In this document: piece after piece, positions 16,368 to 23,023 of the stretch
Numbering within the stretch: position 1 is the stretch's first letter
Layout: each line of letters begins with the position of its first letter
Origin: AM-1111 sp046302135
GTDB lineage: Bacteria > Bacteroidota > Bacteroidia > B-17B0 > Aurantibacillaceae
DNA length: 23,035 nt
Direction: 5' to 3'
Assembly (NCBI GenBank): GCA_046302135.1
Contig: JBKCIQ010000185.1
Span: 1 to 23,035 of the forward strand
The notes under the pieces: model-generated
Told to the model about the DNA's origin: nothing
Seen by the model: the letters and a program-made list of their open reading frames with translations, nothing else
Database searches by the model: none
Position numbers and translations under genes: made by a program

Positions 16368-17146
16368 TCCGAAAATTCTACAGTAACCAAAAAATCATTT
16401 TGACTCAGATTTCTCGGAAAAATCATTTTCCCTGCATTTTCACTGTTAATGGCAACTTCAAGATGTCCCGTGGAGTTGAAAAGTGCTAGCACATCACCGG
16501 TTCTAACATCTGTGTAATTTTTAGAAATAAGATCTATTTCTTCACCCGGTATGCTGATTGTAAATTTTCTACCCTTACCAACTTCATGGAATAGTTTTTC
16601 AGTAATATTTGTTATAACGTTTCCAAAAGAATCAGTATAAATACATTTGCCTGTTATTGTGGAGTAGCTTATTGCTGGTTGATAAGCAAGGAGTTTAACA
16701 TATTCTGATGTTGCCTCTCCAATTTCTGAAGCAGGAGTATTATTGGTTATTTTATGAATCGTTTCTATCAAAACGTCTTTAATAAAGTTTGGAGAATTAT
16801 AATTATTGTGAGCGATTTCAATCACCGTTTCAGGCTCATCATCCGTAAACAATTTAAAAAAACCATTGTCAGGTGTTAGTATAAATTGTTTCTTATAGTA
16901 AAAAATAAGAAATCTGTTTTTTTGTGATTGTATACCGTTTACCCCTACAATATGAAAACTTCTTTCGGGAAAGTGGTTAAAACTGTTTTTAAGTAAAAAA
17001 CTTGCTTCATGTACATTAAATTTACCAACTTCGTGACTTATATCAATTATTCTTACATCCGGAATTTTGGAAAAAATAGATGCCTTTATAACTGATACAT
17101 AGTGATCTTTGTTTCCCAAATCAGTTAATAATGTGATAATGCGCAT
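16364..17146 (-). CDS. SAM hydroxide adenosyltransferase (DUF62) family protein
   Basis: A 260-residue protein of the DUF62 family, related to fluorinase and chlorinase. Most members hydrolyse S-adenosylmethionine to adenosine and methionine. The N-terminal TLLTDLGNKDHYV (D9, D14) and the C-terminal blocks YTDSFGNVITNI (170-181) and NSTGHLEVAINSENA match the SAM-binding fold. From memory, the catalytic triad of the archaeal homologue is Asp-Arg-His. Here R78 and H131 line up, but the Asp position appears to be N70 in FHIVGVNG. No halogenase-specific feature is evident. It leads a four-gene - strand run with the ABM-type, secreted and creD genes. Its promoter should lie in the 322-bp region upstream. 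Confidence 0.87.
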   Translation of the reverse strand: MRIITLLTDLGNKDHYVSVIKASIFSKIPDVRIIDISHEVGKFNVHEASFLLKNSFNHFPERSFHIVGVNGIQSQKNRFLIFYYKKQFILTPDNGFFKLFTDDEPETVIEIAHNNYNSPNFIKDVLIETIHKITNNTPASEIGEATSEYVKLLAYQPAISYSTITGKCIYTDSFGNVITNITEKLFHEVGKGRKFTISIPGEEIDLISKNYTDVRTGDVLALFNSTGHLEVAINSENAGKMIFPRNLSQNDFLVTVEFSE

Positions 17147-17468
17147 TAATCTGTTTTTAAAATATAGAGTTATTTCTAATTATCAAATTAGATAATCCAA
17201 ACTTTAAAATGCCATGTAAATTTACCCAGCATTTTCTTTATTAATTTTGGTGTTTAGTCGAGATATAAACAATTGATTTTTGATTAATCATCAATACATA
17301 ATTTTTTCTTGTGAAATAATTAAATTTTGGAAATTCTAAGATGCGAAAGTTTACAAACTGAACCTTAAAAAATTATTTTTCTAAATTAAAAATTGAGCTG
17401 ATGAGTTATTCCAATTAAACTTATTTTAAATACGTAGTTAAAATTCAAATAAAAAAACAACTGATTGA
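17147..17468. other. 322-bp intergenic region, no gene found
   Basis: Very AT-rich spacer between the start of the DUF62 gene and the stop of the probable anti-sigma gene, both on the minus strand. It must hold the promoter of the DUF62-creD run. The only box I find is a palindromic TAAATTTA at 17217-17224, about 70 nt before the start, without a clear -33 element. Downstream of the anti-sigma stop a short CAATCAGTTG with a T7 run on the minus strand is a weak terminator candidate at best. No tRNA, structured RNA or substantial ORF is visible. Confidence 0.6.
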
Positions 17469-18659
17469 TTAAGGTTTAGATATTTTGATTTTATACTTAC
17501 TGATTTTATTTCCTGTCTCCCAATTTGGCATTTTTTTAAGAACTCTAATAAGCTCTTCAATTTCTTTGCCTTTTGCAGATTGATTAGGTATTTCAAGTTC
17601 ACCGTTACTTAAAATACTTATTTCTAAAATTATCTCTTTGTTTGAAAGCTTATTTTTATCAATATTATTAAAAATGTACTCTTCAAATTTAGATAAATCT
17701 CCGGGAAATCTTTCCAATTTATTAAGACGGAACTTGCTGTTTTCTTCAAATAAACTGATTTTTAAATCATTCAATTTATTTATGTTTAATATTTGATTAT
17801 TGTACATGTCATCCGAGTTTTGGTTAGAAACCACACCTGAACTTGATAGCCTTTTACTCTTGTTCTTTCTAACTCTAGTACTTTTTGTTTCTATATTTGC
17901 ATTCTCATTCTTTTTCACAGCAACCTCCTTAAAAGTACCATTGTTCATTTCCAATAAATTATTATCAACCTTATTTGTTATTGAATCTGACGTCCATGCG
18001 TAAGTAGCCGATACGGATGGTTCCGAAGATGTTTTATCCGTAATACTTACTATTTTTTCCTCTTCGTTATCAGAAATTGAACCCTTTACGTCTTCAATTT
18101 TTTTGTGGGCTACTTCAGCGTCTTTTTCAGAAATTTGATTTTCCTCGTTTAGAAATTGATTCAGATCTTCAGCTAAAGTAATCGTTTTCTTATCTGAGTT
18201 TTTATTTAGATTTAAATCTTTGCCCGGGCTTATAAAAATACTGTCTGATTTTACAGTTACTTCATTTATATTTGAATGCTGGTCAATTTTTTTATCGTCA
18301 GTTATTTTTACATGGCTTTGTTCTTTCTCTTGTGCTTCTACAACTTCGTTTTTATCCGGATTTATTTTTGGTCCAATGAGGAAAATTAGTCCTATAACCA
18401 ATAATATCGATGCCGCAATTCCGATTCTGTAAAATCTTTTTGATAATTGTGTTTTCGAATTTTCATTCTTAGTCAATAAGTTTATCTTGCTATCAATATT
18501 TTTTCTTCTGGATTCTATATCTTTCACCAACTTCCATCCTTCAATTGCTTCTTTCTCAAAGTCATCCAGATTAGCATCTGAATGGTTTTTTTTCAATTCA
18601 TTAAAAAATTGCTCTTTGTCGATATATTTAAAATTCTCTTCCATCAATTTTATTGACAT
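17469..18659 (-). CDS. Probable anti-sigma factor with single TM and TonB-like C-terminal domain
   Basis: A 396-residue protein with one membrane segment at about 79-97 (IGIAASILLVIGLIFLIG). The 78-residue cytoplasmic N-terminus contains DFEKEAIEGWKLV, a motif I associate with membrane partners of Bacteroidota ECF sigma factors. A long polar Ser/Asn/Glu/Lys-rich extracytoplasmic linker follows. The last ~80 residues look like a TonB C-terminal domain: EISILSNGELEIPNQ, KGKEIEELIRVLKKMPNWETG and a final KIKISKP strand. The gene overlaps the sigma factor by 10 bp if it starts at 18659; the ATG at 18644 (MEENFKYIDKEQ) avoids the overlap and is equally good. Gene pairing supports an anti-sigma or signal-transducing role, but no classic zinc anti-sigma motif is present. 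Confidence 0.68.
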   Translation of the reverse strand: MSIKLMEENFKYIDKEQFFNELKKNHSDANLDDFEKEAIEGWKLVKDIESRRKNIDSKINLLTKNENSKTQLSKRFYRIGIAASILLVIGLIFLIGPKINPDKNEVVEAQEKEQSHVKITDDKKIDQHSNINEVTVKSDSIFISPGKDLNLNKNSDKKTITLAEDLNQFLNEENQISEKDAEVAHKKIEDVKGSISDNEEEKIVSITDKTSSEPSVSATYAWTSDSITNKVDNNLLEMNNGTFKEVAVKKNENANIETKSTRVRKNKSKRLSSSGVVSNQNSDDMYNNQILNINKLNDLKISLFEENSKFRLNKLERFPGDLSKFEEYIFNNIDKNKLSNKEIILEISILSNGELEIPNQSAKGKEIEELIRVLKKMPNWETGNKISKYKIKISKP

Positions 18660-19276
18660 ATTATTATAACGAATAAAAAAATAAAAACAATACCACTTTT
18701 TATACCCAACTTTTCGAGTTTTATTTTTAAATTTCTCTTTCCGTTTTGAATGTGACTTTTAACGTTATTTATGGAATATCCCGTCTCATTTGAAATTTCC
18801 TGGTAACTTTTTTCTTGCAAATAAAATAACCTGATACATTTTTCTTGTTCTTCATTTAATTCATTAATAGCTTTCTCCAATTCTCCTATTTTAATTTCCT
18901 TATCTAATGCCATTTGATGCAACTCATCTGGACTTTCCATAAGGTTTTTAATATTTTGTTTATAATCAGCCTCTTTATTTCTTTTGGATTGTGAAGCCCT
19001 GAGCTGCATGAGGCAATAATTCTTGGTATAGGTATATAGCCAACTTTTAAAAAATTCAACTTCATGCTTTATTAAATCGCTCATTAGTTTTGTAAATACC
19101 TGTATTACCATATCTTCCGCGTCTTCTTCGTCTTTAAGGTATTTCATGCTCAAACCAAAGACAAGATGAGCATATCTTTTATATAGAACACCAATTATTA
19201 AATTGTTACGTGAAACTTTGAATTCTTTTAAAAGTTCAGAATCTGTTAAATCATTAAGTCTTTCAGGTATCAACAT
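18650..19276 (-). CDS. ECF-type sigma-70 family RNA polymerase sigma factor with hydrophobic C-terminal tail
   Basis: A 208-residue ECF sigma factor. Region 2 covers about residues 28-95: LYKRYAHLVFGLSMKYLKDEEDAEDMVIQVFTKL for core binding and -10 recognition, then the FFKSWLYTYTKNYCL helix. A linker with a charged QSKRNKEADYK stretch leads to region 4 at about 136-185 (LNEEQEKCIRLFYLQEKSYQEISNETGYSINNVKSHIQNGKRNLK), a normal helix-turn-helix. Unusually, the protein ends with SGIVFIFLFVIIICQ, a hydrophobic tail at residues 194-208. It has its own promoter-like box upstream after the S20 terminator. It overlaps the downstream membrane gene, a typical sigma/anti-sigma arrangement. Target promoters are unknown. 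Confidence 0.92.
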   Translation of the reverse strand: MLIPERLNDLTDSELLKEFKVSRNNLIIGVLYKRYAHLVFGLSMKYLKDEEDAEDMVIQVFTKLMSDLIKHEVEFFKSWLYTYTKNYCLMQLRASQSKRNKEADYKQNIKNLMESPDELHQMALDKEIKIGELEKAINELNEEQEKCIRLFYLQEKSYQEISNETGYSINNVKSHIQNGKRNLKIKLEKLGIKSGIVFIFLFVIIICQ

Positions 19277-19290
19277 TTTGAACTTTCAAT

Positions 19291-19321
19291 CAAATTTAAT
19301 GAGATTTTATATTTTTGAAAA
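19291..19321 (-). promoter_or_regulatory. Promoter of the ECF sigma operon
   Basis: On the minus strand TAAATTTG (19291-19298) is a full match to the Bacteroidota -7 consensus TAnnTTTG. Exactly 19 nt further upstream is a T-rich GTTTT-like -33 element. The box is 14 nt before the sigma ATG. It lies downstream of the S20 terminator, so the operon is independently transcribed. Confidence 0.55.
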
Positions 19322-19343
19322 CCACTGAATTTTTATTTTAGAA

Positions 19344-19372
19344 TAAAAAAAAACCTCTCAGAAGAGAGGTTT
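19344..19372 (-). terminator. Rho-independent terminator of rpsT
   Basis: A perfect 9-bp stem, AAACCTCTC (19351-19359) with GAGAGGTTT (19364-19372), closes on an AGAA loop. On the minus strand it is followed by a run of T residues. It begins 24 nt after the S20 stop codon. Confidence 0.93.
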
Positions 19373-19396
19373 GTTATAAAGAACTTATTTGGATTA

Positions 19397-19651
19397 TTAT
19401 TTCAAGGAGTTAACTCTTTTGGTTATCTTACTTTTGATGTTCGAAGCTTTGTTTTTATGAATGATACTTTTTTTGGCGAGTTTATCCAACATTGAAGAAA
19501 TTTTAGGAAGAAGTTTTACTGCTTCCTCTTTATTTTCAGTTGTACTGATCATCTTTAAAGCTGTTCTTGTCGATTTTGCATAGTATCTGTTGTGAACGCG
19601 TTTGCTGTCGTTTGAACGAATTCTTTTTTGAGCGGATTTGTGATTAGCCAT
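19397..19651 (-). CDS. rpsT: 30S ribosomal protein S20
   Basis: An 84-residue, strongly basic protein, the expected size for S20. It starts MANHKSAQKRIRSNDSKRVHNRYYAKSTRT, the family's N-terminal 16S rRNA-binding helix, and ends HKNKASNIKSKITKRVN, its conserved C-terminal block (HKNxAxRxKSRLxxxVN in other bacteria). S20 binds 16S rRNA early in small-subunit assembly. It is monocistronic here, bounded by a consensus -7 box upstream and a strong terminator downstream. Confidence 0.97.
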   Translation of the reverse strand: MANHKSAQKRIRSNDSKRVHNRYYAKSTRTALKMISTTENKEEAVKLLPKISSMLDKLAKKSIIHKNKASNIKSKITKRVNSLK

Positions 19652-19672
19652 TAATTAGAATTTTTGAGTGTG

Positions 19673-19680
19673 CAAATATA
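19673..19680 (-). promoter_or_regulatory. Promoter -7 box of rpsT
   Basis: Read on the minus strand this is TATATTTG, a full match to TAnnTTTG, 21 nt before the S20 ATG. No perfect TTG lies at 19-nt spacing; the nearest TTG is 12 nt upstream. It shares the 115-bp divergent region with the promoter candidate at 19741. Confidence 0.55.
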
Positions 19681-19740
19681 ATATATTATATTCAAATTGT
19701 GAGTGTTAATAAGAAAAAAATTAAGTTTTGCATCAATAAT

Positions 19741-19748
19741 TAACTTTG
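19741..19748 (+). promoter_or_regulatory. Promoter -7 box of the OmpA-family gene
   Basis: TAACTTTG is a full match to TAnnTTTG and lies 18 nt before the TTG start codon at 19767. The preceding sequence is A/T-rich without a TTG at 19-nt spacing. Confidence 0.5.
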
Positions 19749-19766
19749 TAATTTAAAATTAAATAA

Positions 19767-20849
19767 TTGCAGTTACATAGAATTATAGTAGCTCTAATAA
19801 TATGTCTTTCTTACTTTCAAGATGTTGAAAGTCAGGAAGTTGTTGATAAAAATCTTGTTCCTAATTATAGCTTTGAAAATTACAGAAAAAAGTCTACAAA
19901 TATTAAAGCTGCTGTACCTTGGCAGAGTATCGCTACGGTTGACTTTTATCAAGAACCAATAAAAAACGATACGGGGATATACAGGGGCGCTCACACAGGT
20001 AATTGTTATGCAGGAGTAAGGTTTCAAAAAAAATACAAGGAATTCTTGCAGGTTAAACTTCCCGAATCTTTAAAGCGAGGCGAAAAATATTACTTTGAAT
20101 ACCACATAAGGTTAGGGCTTTGGAGCAATGCAATGCTAAAATCTTTTGGGATTTATTTTTCAAAATTTGGGTACCAAAGTCCCCAGAAAACAGATTTAAG
20201 AAGCGTAATTGATACAGTTTTTAAAAAGGATTCCATGGCTCTTACAGATTTACATTGGGCTAAAATTTCCGGTGTTTATAAAGCAGATGGAGGCGAGAGG
20301 TACGTTACCCTCGGCAATTTTTCGCCCAATGTTAAAAAAGACCTCAGGAGAATCAATATATTCAGGAGAGGATTTAAAGAAGCTTATTATTTTGTGGATG
20401 ATATTTCACTAAAATGGATAAAATCCAAAGATGAAATACCTGTTGAATGGGTTGGGAGTTATTTTGATGATACAACAAAGGCACTTGAGGTCAAAAAGGA
20501 AATTAAGATCGGTGAGAAGTTTCCTTTAACTAATATTAAATTTGAAAAAGGTCATTCGTACATCACTCCCGAAAGTACAACTGAACTGAAACGACTCGCT
20601 CAGTTCTTGTTTAAAAATCCGCAATTGGTAATTCAAATAAATGGTCATTCAGATAACACCGGAAACAAATTTAAAAACCAAAAAATAAGTGAAGATAGAG
20701 CTCGTCAGGTATTTGAATATTTAATTTCAAAAGGGGTTCAAAATAGGATGTATTTTAAGGGGTATGGAGGACAGTTTCCTATTGCCTCAAATCTTGATGA
20801 GTTCGGCAAGGCGGCAAATCGAAGAGTAGAATTTGAAATCATAAAATAA
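19767..20849 (+). CDS. Secreted OmpA-family protein with N-terminal beta-sandwich domain
   Basis: A 360-residue exported protein. The start is TTG at 19767, preceded immediately by an in-frame TAA; the N-terminus MQLHRIIVALIICLSYFQ is a signal peptide with likely cleavage near VESQE. Residues about 28-205 begin NLVPNYSFE, then GAHTGNCYAGVRF and LKRGEKYYFEYHIRLG, a pattern like galactose-binding or carbohydrate-binding jelly-roll domains seen before OmpA domains in Bacteroidota. The C-terminal ~115 residues are an OmpA/MotB peptidoglycan-binding domain (INGHSDNTGNKFKNQKISEDRARQVFEYL, KAANRRVEFEI). The likely place is the periplasm, bound to peptidoglycan; the ligand of the N-terminal domain is unknown. 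It has its own promoter box and converges on rpe through a shared palindrome. Confidence 0.87.
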   Translation: MQLHRIIVALIICLSYFQDVESQEVVDKNLVPNYSFENYRKKSTNIKAAVPWQSIATVDFYQEPIKNDTGIYRGAHTGNCYAGVRFQKKYKEFLQVKLPESLKRGEKYYFEYHIRLGLWSNAMLKSFGIYFSKFGYQSPQKTDLRSVIDTVFKKDSMALTDLHWAKISGVYKADGGERYVTLGNFSPNVKKDLRRINIFRRGFKEAYYFVDDISLKWIKSKDEIPVEWVGSYFDDTTKALEVKKEIKIGEKFPLTNIKFEKGHSYITPESTTELKRLAQFLFKNPQLVIQINGHSDNTGNKFKNQKISEDRARQVFEYLISKGVQNRMYFKGYGGQFPIASNLDEFGKAANRRVEFEIIK

Positions 20850-20865
20850 CAGGCAGTTATTTTAT
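20841..20865. terminator. Palindrome at the convergent ends, possible bidirectional terminator
   Basis: ATAAAATAAC (20841-20850) is the exact reverse complement of GTTATTTTAT (20856-20865), with a 5-nt AGGCA loop. It contains the TAA stop of the OmpA gene and touches the stop codon of rpe on the other strand. The stem is almost all A/T, so it is weaker than the other terminators here, but the position between convergent genes fits a two-way terminator. Confidence 0.55.
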
Positions 20866-21509
20866 TACGACTTTAATTTTTTGATGGTAAGAAGTGGATC
20901 ATTGGAAGCAAATACTGTATTACCTGCAACTAAAACGTTAGCGCCCATTTCTATTAATTTTCTATAGTTATTTAAATCAACCCCTCCATCAATTTCAATA
21001 AGCGCTTTGCTGTGTTTTTCCTGAATTAGTTTTTTCAAATCTTTTACTTTATTGAAAGTATTCTCTATGAATTTTTGTCCGCCAAACCCGGGATTAACAC
21101 TCATTAGACAAATTAAGTCCGCATCTGCAACAATATCAGATAATAGATTAATTGAAGTATGAGGATTTATAGCAACGCCTGCCATCATGCCGGCAGATTT
21201 TATCGCCTGAAGACTTCTGTGTAAATGGTTACATGCTTCCAGATGAACTGTTAGTACATCCGCTCCTGCATCTTTAAAACTTTGTATGTAACGATCCGGA
21301 TCTGTTATCATAAGGTGTACATCCAACGGTTTTTTTGCGTGTTTCTTAATGGCCTTCACTACAGGAAATCCAAATGATATATTTGGAACAAATAATCCGT
21401 CCATTACGTCAACGTGAAACCAATCTGATTCGCTCTTGTTTATCATTTCGCAATCCCTTTGCAGGTTGGCAAAATCGGCACTAAGAACGGAAGGAGCTAT
21501 TAAATGCAT
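20865..21509 (-). CDS. rpe: Ribulose-phosphate 3-epimerase
   Basis: Interconverts ribulose 5-phosphate and xylulose 5-phosphate in the pentose phosphate pathway. The 214-residue TIM barrel is complete: IAPSVLSADFANL at the N-terminus, metal and catalytic residues H32 and D34 in FHVDVMDGLFVPN, H65 in DVHLMI, the phosphate-binding MSVNPGFGGQKF loop near 136-147 and catalytic D174 in IEIDGGV. The ATG start gives the standard N-terminus. It is convergent with the OmpA gene and lies 45 bp downstream of the DUF58 stop on the same strand, so it may be cotranscribed with DUF58; I see no separate promoter. Confidence 0.97.
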   Translation of the reverse strand: MHLIAPSVLSADFANLQRDCEMINKSESDWFHVDVMDGLFVPNISFGFPVVKAIKKHAKKPLDVHLMITDPDRYIQSFKDAGADVLTVHLEACNHLHRSLQAIKSAGMMAGVAINPHTSINLLSDIVADADLICLMSVNPGFGGQKFIENTFNKVKDLKKLIQEKHSKALIEIDGGVDLNNYRKLIEMGANVLVAGNTVFASNDPLLTIKKLKS

Positions 21510-21554
21510 AAGAATTGAAATTGTTAATCAAAAGTAATTAATCTATTAAAAAGA

Positions 21555-22493
21555 TTAAATCATGCTTTGTCTTTTAATTAGATATGCATAAAGAATTTGA
21601 AAAAAGCCAAGGTTAATATCGGCTTCAACGTAATCAATGCCATATTGTGAACATTTTAACTTTAGATCTCCCGCAAACTTGTTAATGTTTTTGATGTATT
21701 CCTCCCTTATATCTCCGGGATTTATTTTTAGTTCTTCACCTGTTTCCATATCTATGAATCTGTATGGGCGATTTTCAAATTCAAAATGCAGTTCTTTTTT
21801 CTTGTCTGTAACATGAAATAGAACTACTTCGTGCTTCTTGTACTTGAGATGTTGAAGCGCAGCGAAAAGTTGTTCATGGTTGCTTCCGTCGTCAAACATA
21901 TCACTAAACAGCATAACCAAGGAGCGGTTAGGAATAACCTCTGCTACTTGATGTAATGTTTCAACTGCATTGGTTGTTCTTTTGTTTTCCGGATGGTGCA
22001 CCTCCATCATTTTTTCCAGCTCATTGTAAAGTAATTTCAAATGAACAGGACTACTTTTGGCGTTGTAATGTTTTTCAATTTTATTTGAAAAAACCGTTAG
22101 ACCGATTGCATCTCTTTGCCTTTTTAGTAATTCAGTTAAAGCTGCAGCACAGTAAATTGAGAAGTTGATTTTGTTATTTTGTTCTTTATCTTTCTTTCCT
22201 TCCTCAAACGGAAAATACATTGAAGAAGAATGGTCAATCACGACTTGACAACGCAGGTTAGTTTCCTCCTCATATCGCTTAACAAATAATTTATCGCTCC
22301 TTCCGTACAGTTTCCAGTCAATATGTTTAGTGCTTTCACCTGAATTATATAGACGATGCTCTGCAAATTCAACAGAGAAACCGTGAAATGGGCTTTTGTG
22401 AAGTCCGGTAATAAAACCCTCCACCACTTGCCTTGCCAGTAGTTCCAATTGAGAAATACTTTTTGACTCGGCCGAATTAGGAGCGTTCAACAT
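21555..22493 (-). CDS. DUF58 domain protein with vWA-like fold
   Basis: A 312-residue protein from the ATG at 22493. A longer frame would start at 22541, but that start lies inside the hairpin terminating trxA and adds residues foreign to the family; MLNAPNSAESKSISQLELLARQVVEGF is the usual N-terminus. The DUF58 signature is YNSGESTKHIDWKLYGRSDKLFVKRYEEE (about 49-77). A vWA metal-site motif DHSSS follows at 87-91, with an LFSDMFDD segment later. Such proteins usually work with MoxR AAA+ ATPases, possibly as chaperones for cofactor insertion or in envelope stress; no MoxR gene is present here. The trxA-DUF58 neighbourhood is one I recall from other Bacteroidota. It may be read through from trxA or use an unseen promoter. 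Confidence 0.9.
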   Translation of the reverse strand: MLNAPNSAESKSISQLELLARQVVEGFITGLHKSPFHGFSVEFAEHRLYNSGESTKHIDWKLYGRSDKLFVKRYEEETNLRCQVVIDHSSSMYFPFEEGKKDKEQNNKINFSIYCAAALTELLKRQRDAIGLTVFSNKIEKHYNAKSSPVHLKLLYNELEKMMEVHHPENKRTTNAVETLHQVAEVIPNRSLVMLFSDMFDDGSNHEQLFAALQHLKYKKHEVVLFHVTDKKKELHFEFENRPYRFIDMETGEELKINPGDIREEYIKNINKFAGDLKLKCSQYGIDYVEADINLGFFQILYAYLIKRQSMI

Positions 22494-22502
22494 GAGTTTT
22501 AG

Positions 22503-22543
22503 AAAAATAAAAAATTGGGCAAACATATAGTTGATGCCCAATT
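22503..22543 (-). terminator. Rho-independent terminator of trxA
   Basis: AATTGGGC (22513-22520) pairs perfectly with GCCCAATT (22536-22543) around a 15-nt loop that can form a small inner AAC/GTT pairing. On the minus strand a T-rich tail follows (22503-22514 in plus coordinates are nearly all A). It begins 10 nt after the thioredoxin stop. Confidence 0.85.
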
Positions 22544-22552
22544 AAAGTAAAA

Positions 22553-22870
22553 TTAAAGCTGTGCGTCAAGTTTAGATGCCAAAGCTGCTTTAGCAACCGC
22601 ACCAACTTGTTTGTCCACAAGCTGACCGTTTTTAAAGAAAAGTAAGGTTGGGATGTTTCTGATTCCGAATTGAGTCGGTGTATTCGGGTTATGGTCAACA
22701 TTCATTTTTCCGATAACCGCTTTTCCTTCGTAATCTTTTGCAAGTTCCTCCACAACGGGTCCAACCATTCTGCATGGTCCGCACCATTCTGCCCAAAAGT
22801 CTACCAATACGGGTTTGTCTGATTTTAGAACAACTTCCTCAAAGTTGCTGTCTGTAATTTCTAATGCCAT
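22553..22870 (-). CDS. trxA: Thioredoxin
   Basis: A 105-residue cytosolic thioredoxin. The redox site is WAEWCGPCRM with C30 and C33. VLVDFWAEW, KMNVDHNP and the cis-proline P74 in RNIPTLLFFK complete the fold, and the C-terminal helix ends SKLDAQL. No signal peptide is present, so it serves the cytoplasmic thiol-disulfide system, reduced by thioredoxin reductase (not in this window). The ATG gives the standard MALEITDSNFEE start. A TAACTTTA box 18 nt upstream and a hairpin terminator downstream suggest a mainly monocistronic unit. Confidence 0.97.
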   Translation of the reverse strand: MALEITDSNFEEVVLKSDKPVLVDFWAEWCGPCRMVGPVVEELAKDYEGKAVIGKMNVDHNPNTPTQFGIRNIPTLLFFKNGQLVDKQVGAVAKAALASKLDAQL

Positions 22871-22888
22871 AGTATTTGTTTTACGTTA

Positions 22889-22920
22889 TAAAGTTAAATT
22901 AATTTTACACAATATTTCAA
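22889..22920 (-). promoter_or_regulatory. Candidate promoter of trxA
   Basis: On the minus strand TAACTTTA (22889-22896) resembles the -7 consensus, and a TTG (22918-22920) lies 21 nt upstream, close to the expected 19-nt spacing. The box is 18 nt before the ATG. Confidence 0.45.
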
Positions 22921-23023
22921 TTATTATTCCATTTAAGATGTCTGACATATTCACATGTTTTCAAAAATTCTAATCTTTGCTTTACAAGATGATATTTTTA
23001 GTCTGTATTTTTAAAAAATTATG

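Noticed and set aside
16364..17146. Reading the DUF62 protein as a fluorinase or chlorinase
   Set aside because: No halogenase-specific insertion or halide-site residues can be recognised; the general SAM hydroxide adenosyltransferase family is the safer call.
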